64,000 nucleotides of DNA. It comes from Euglena gracilis (lineage: Eukaryota > Euglenida > Euglenophyceae > Euglenales). Below are positions 63,488 through 64,000 of this stretch, in pieces. The notes under the pieces are model-generated. The model did no database searches, was not told the origin of the DNA, and saw only the letters and a list, made by a program, of their open reading frames with translations. The stretch is from positions 50,075,847 through 50,139,846 of the forward strand of contig CP154954.1 of NCBI GenBank assembly GCA_039621445.1. Direction: 5' to 3'. The translations under genes were made by a program, and so were the position numbers. Numbering within the stretch: the stretch's first letter is position 1; each line of letters opens with the position of its first letter.

Positions 63488-64000
63488 AGTAGAATCATTG
63501 CGCACGGATGTGCAAAAGCGCGTAGTCGCTATACACTTACAAAAACAGAGACAATTCTTACAAGCTTACAAATCACCGACATACAACCCAGGTGACCGCA
63601 TGTGGGTTCGGAACAGTAGAACCCGCATGCAATCCACGAAGTTGGACCCCCTCTGGATCGGACCATGTGAGATCCTTGATCGGTTGGGTACAAGTGGGCG
63701 CTACAAAGTCGCTTTACCCAACGGTGTCGAGGATGTACACATGGATGACTTCAAACCATACCTGACTCCACCAAACGGTAAAGCAATACCCTGTCTCTAC
63801 TTCAAACCACGGTCAAAACTGCCTGAGACAGATGATTTTGTCGTTGACAAAATCCTCGACCACAAAGTAGACAGAGGTGTACATTACTGGAAAGTACGGT
63901 GGAAAGGAAATGGTCCCGAAGAGGACACTTGGGAACCAGCAACTAGTTTTGTTGGTTACATCCAACAAGACTGGAAGCTATGGAACAAACGAAACAACAT
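63477..64000 (+). CDS. Pol part 4: integrase C-terminal domain with GPY-type motif and chromodomain (open at right edge)
   Basis: The frame is open to the end of the window. It reads EVESLRTDVQKRVVAIHLQ, YNPGDRMWVRN, LDPLWIGPCEIL (GPY/F-like) and GRYKVALPNGVEDVHMDDF. A chromodomain follows (63837-63953): FVVDKILDHKVDRGVHYW then VRWKGNGPEEDTWEPATSF. It has the aromatic and W-x-P features that bind methylated histone H3 lysine in chromoviruses and steer integration to heterochromatin. It continues past the edge. Confidence 0.85.

Larger units (their letters stand above)
53321..64000 (+). mobile_element. Ty3/gypsy chromodomain LTR retrotransposon, partial (runs off the right edge)
   Basis: Order: LTR, iMet PBS, Gag with a long N-terminal extension, zinc knuckles, protease, methyltransferase-like domain, RT, RNase H, H2C2 zinc-binding region, integrase, chromodomain. 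Integrase after RNase H defines Ty3/gypsy; the C-terminal chromodomain places it among chromoviruses. More than 10.6 kb is present, large for the group, due to the Gag extension and the insert before RT. Frame breaks at about 54640, 56640, 56940, 61310, 62780 and 63470, plus an in-frame TAG at 55958, mark a non-functional copy or homopolymer errors. Confidence 0.9.

Noticed and set aside
53321-64000. Endogenous virus with an envelope gene
   Set aside because: No envelope-like frame is present; integrase is followed directly by a chromodomain, as in LTR retrotransposons.
1-64000. tRNA or rRNA genes
   Set aside because: I found no cloverleaf with T-loop GGTTCGA-type box pairs and no rRNA core sequence by eye; a covariance search could not be run.

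Overview
The window is eukaryotic nuclear DNA that is mostly repeats. Host genes are sparse and split into short, very GC-rich exons (about 65-75% GC by eye). The DNA between them consists of C/G homopolymer runs, microsatellites, foldback elements and decayed transposons. There are no operons, bacterial-type promoters or ribosome binding sites. The introns seem to use GC or GA donors at aligned positions. With the very large repeat load this points to a protist or alga, possibly dinoflagellate-like, but the lineage is not proven by this sequence.

Host genes. (1) An exon with an ADP-ribosyltransferase-like motif lies on the minus strand at 287-530. (2) A tandem family of four muscleblind-like CCCH zinc-finger genes runs on the plus strand: gene 1 at 4.8-7.9 kb, gene 2 at 26.4-30.4 kb, gene 3 at 35.7-38.7 kb and gene 4 at 46.8-47.7 kb. 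Each is assembled from the same exon types. Exon A is a basic N-terminus with the first half of finger 1. Exon B holds the rest of finger 1 and finger 2. Exon C is Ala/Pro-rich and carries a FAECM motif. Exon D is a C-terminal helix ending in DLN(L/I)V(A/G)C-stop. Genes 3 and 4 lie in a degenerate segmental duplication with an offset of about 11-12 kb (31.4-36.5 kb against 43.3-47.7 kb). In genes 1 and 4 exon B is broken by small TIR elements at nearly the same place in finger 2.

DNA transposons. Several non-autonomous or decayed elements can be bounded by TIRs and target-site duplications (TSDs). Three elements are hAT-like: 11130-12711 (TSD ATCCAGAA, carries a 159-codon ORF), 38744-39828 (TSD ATGGCCGC) and 14493-16423 (inserted in a GT microsatellite, keeps a hAT-dimerisation-like fragment). 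A MITE at 25310-25775 has TSD GTCTGCGA. Two members of a second MITE family have 10-bp TSDs (19570-19991 and 40634-41341). A 3.0-kb element with long TIRs (16500-19500) is packed with TTTGCGCAAA palindromes. Other repeats include 43-bp minisatellite arrays at 20.5-21.0 and 22.6-23.1 kb and several families of dispersed hairpins.

Retroelements fill 50-64 kb. On the minus strand is a decayed DIRS-type tyrosine-recombinase retrotransposon (reverse transcriptase, RNase H, methyltransferase-like domain, tyrosine recombinase). Abutting it on the plus strand is a Ty3/gypsy chromodomain retrotransposon: candidate 5' LTR, iMet-type primer binding site, a very long coiled-coil Gag region, Gag capsid with zinc knuckles, protease, a DIRS-like methyltransferase-type domain, RT, RNase H, integrase and chromodomain. 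It runs off the right edge. Its reading frames are broken mostly at poly-C tracts, so either the copy is dead or homopolymer lengths are wrong in the assembly.
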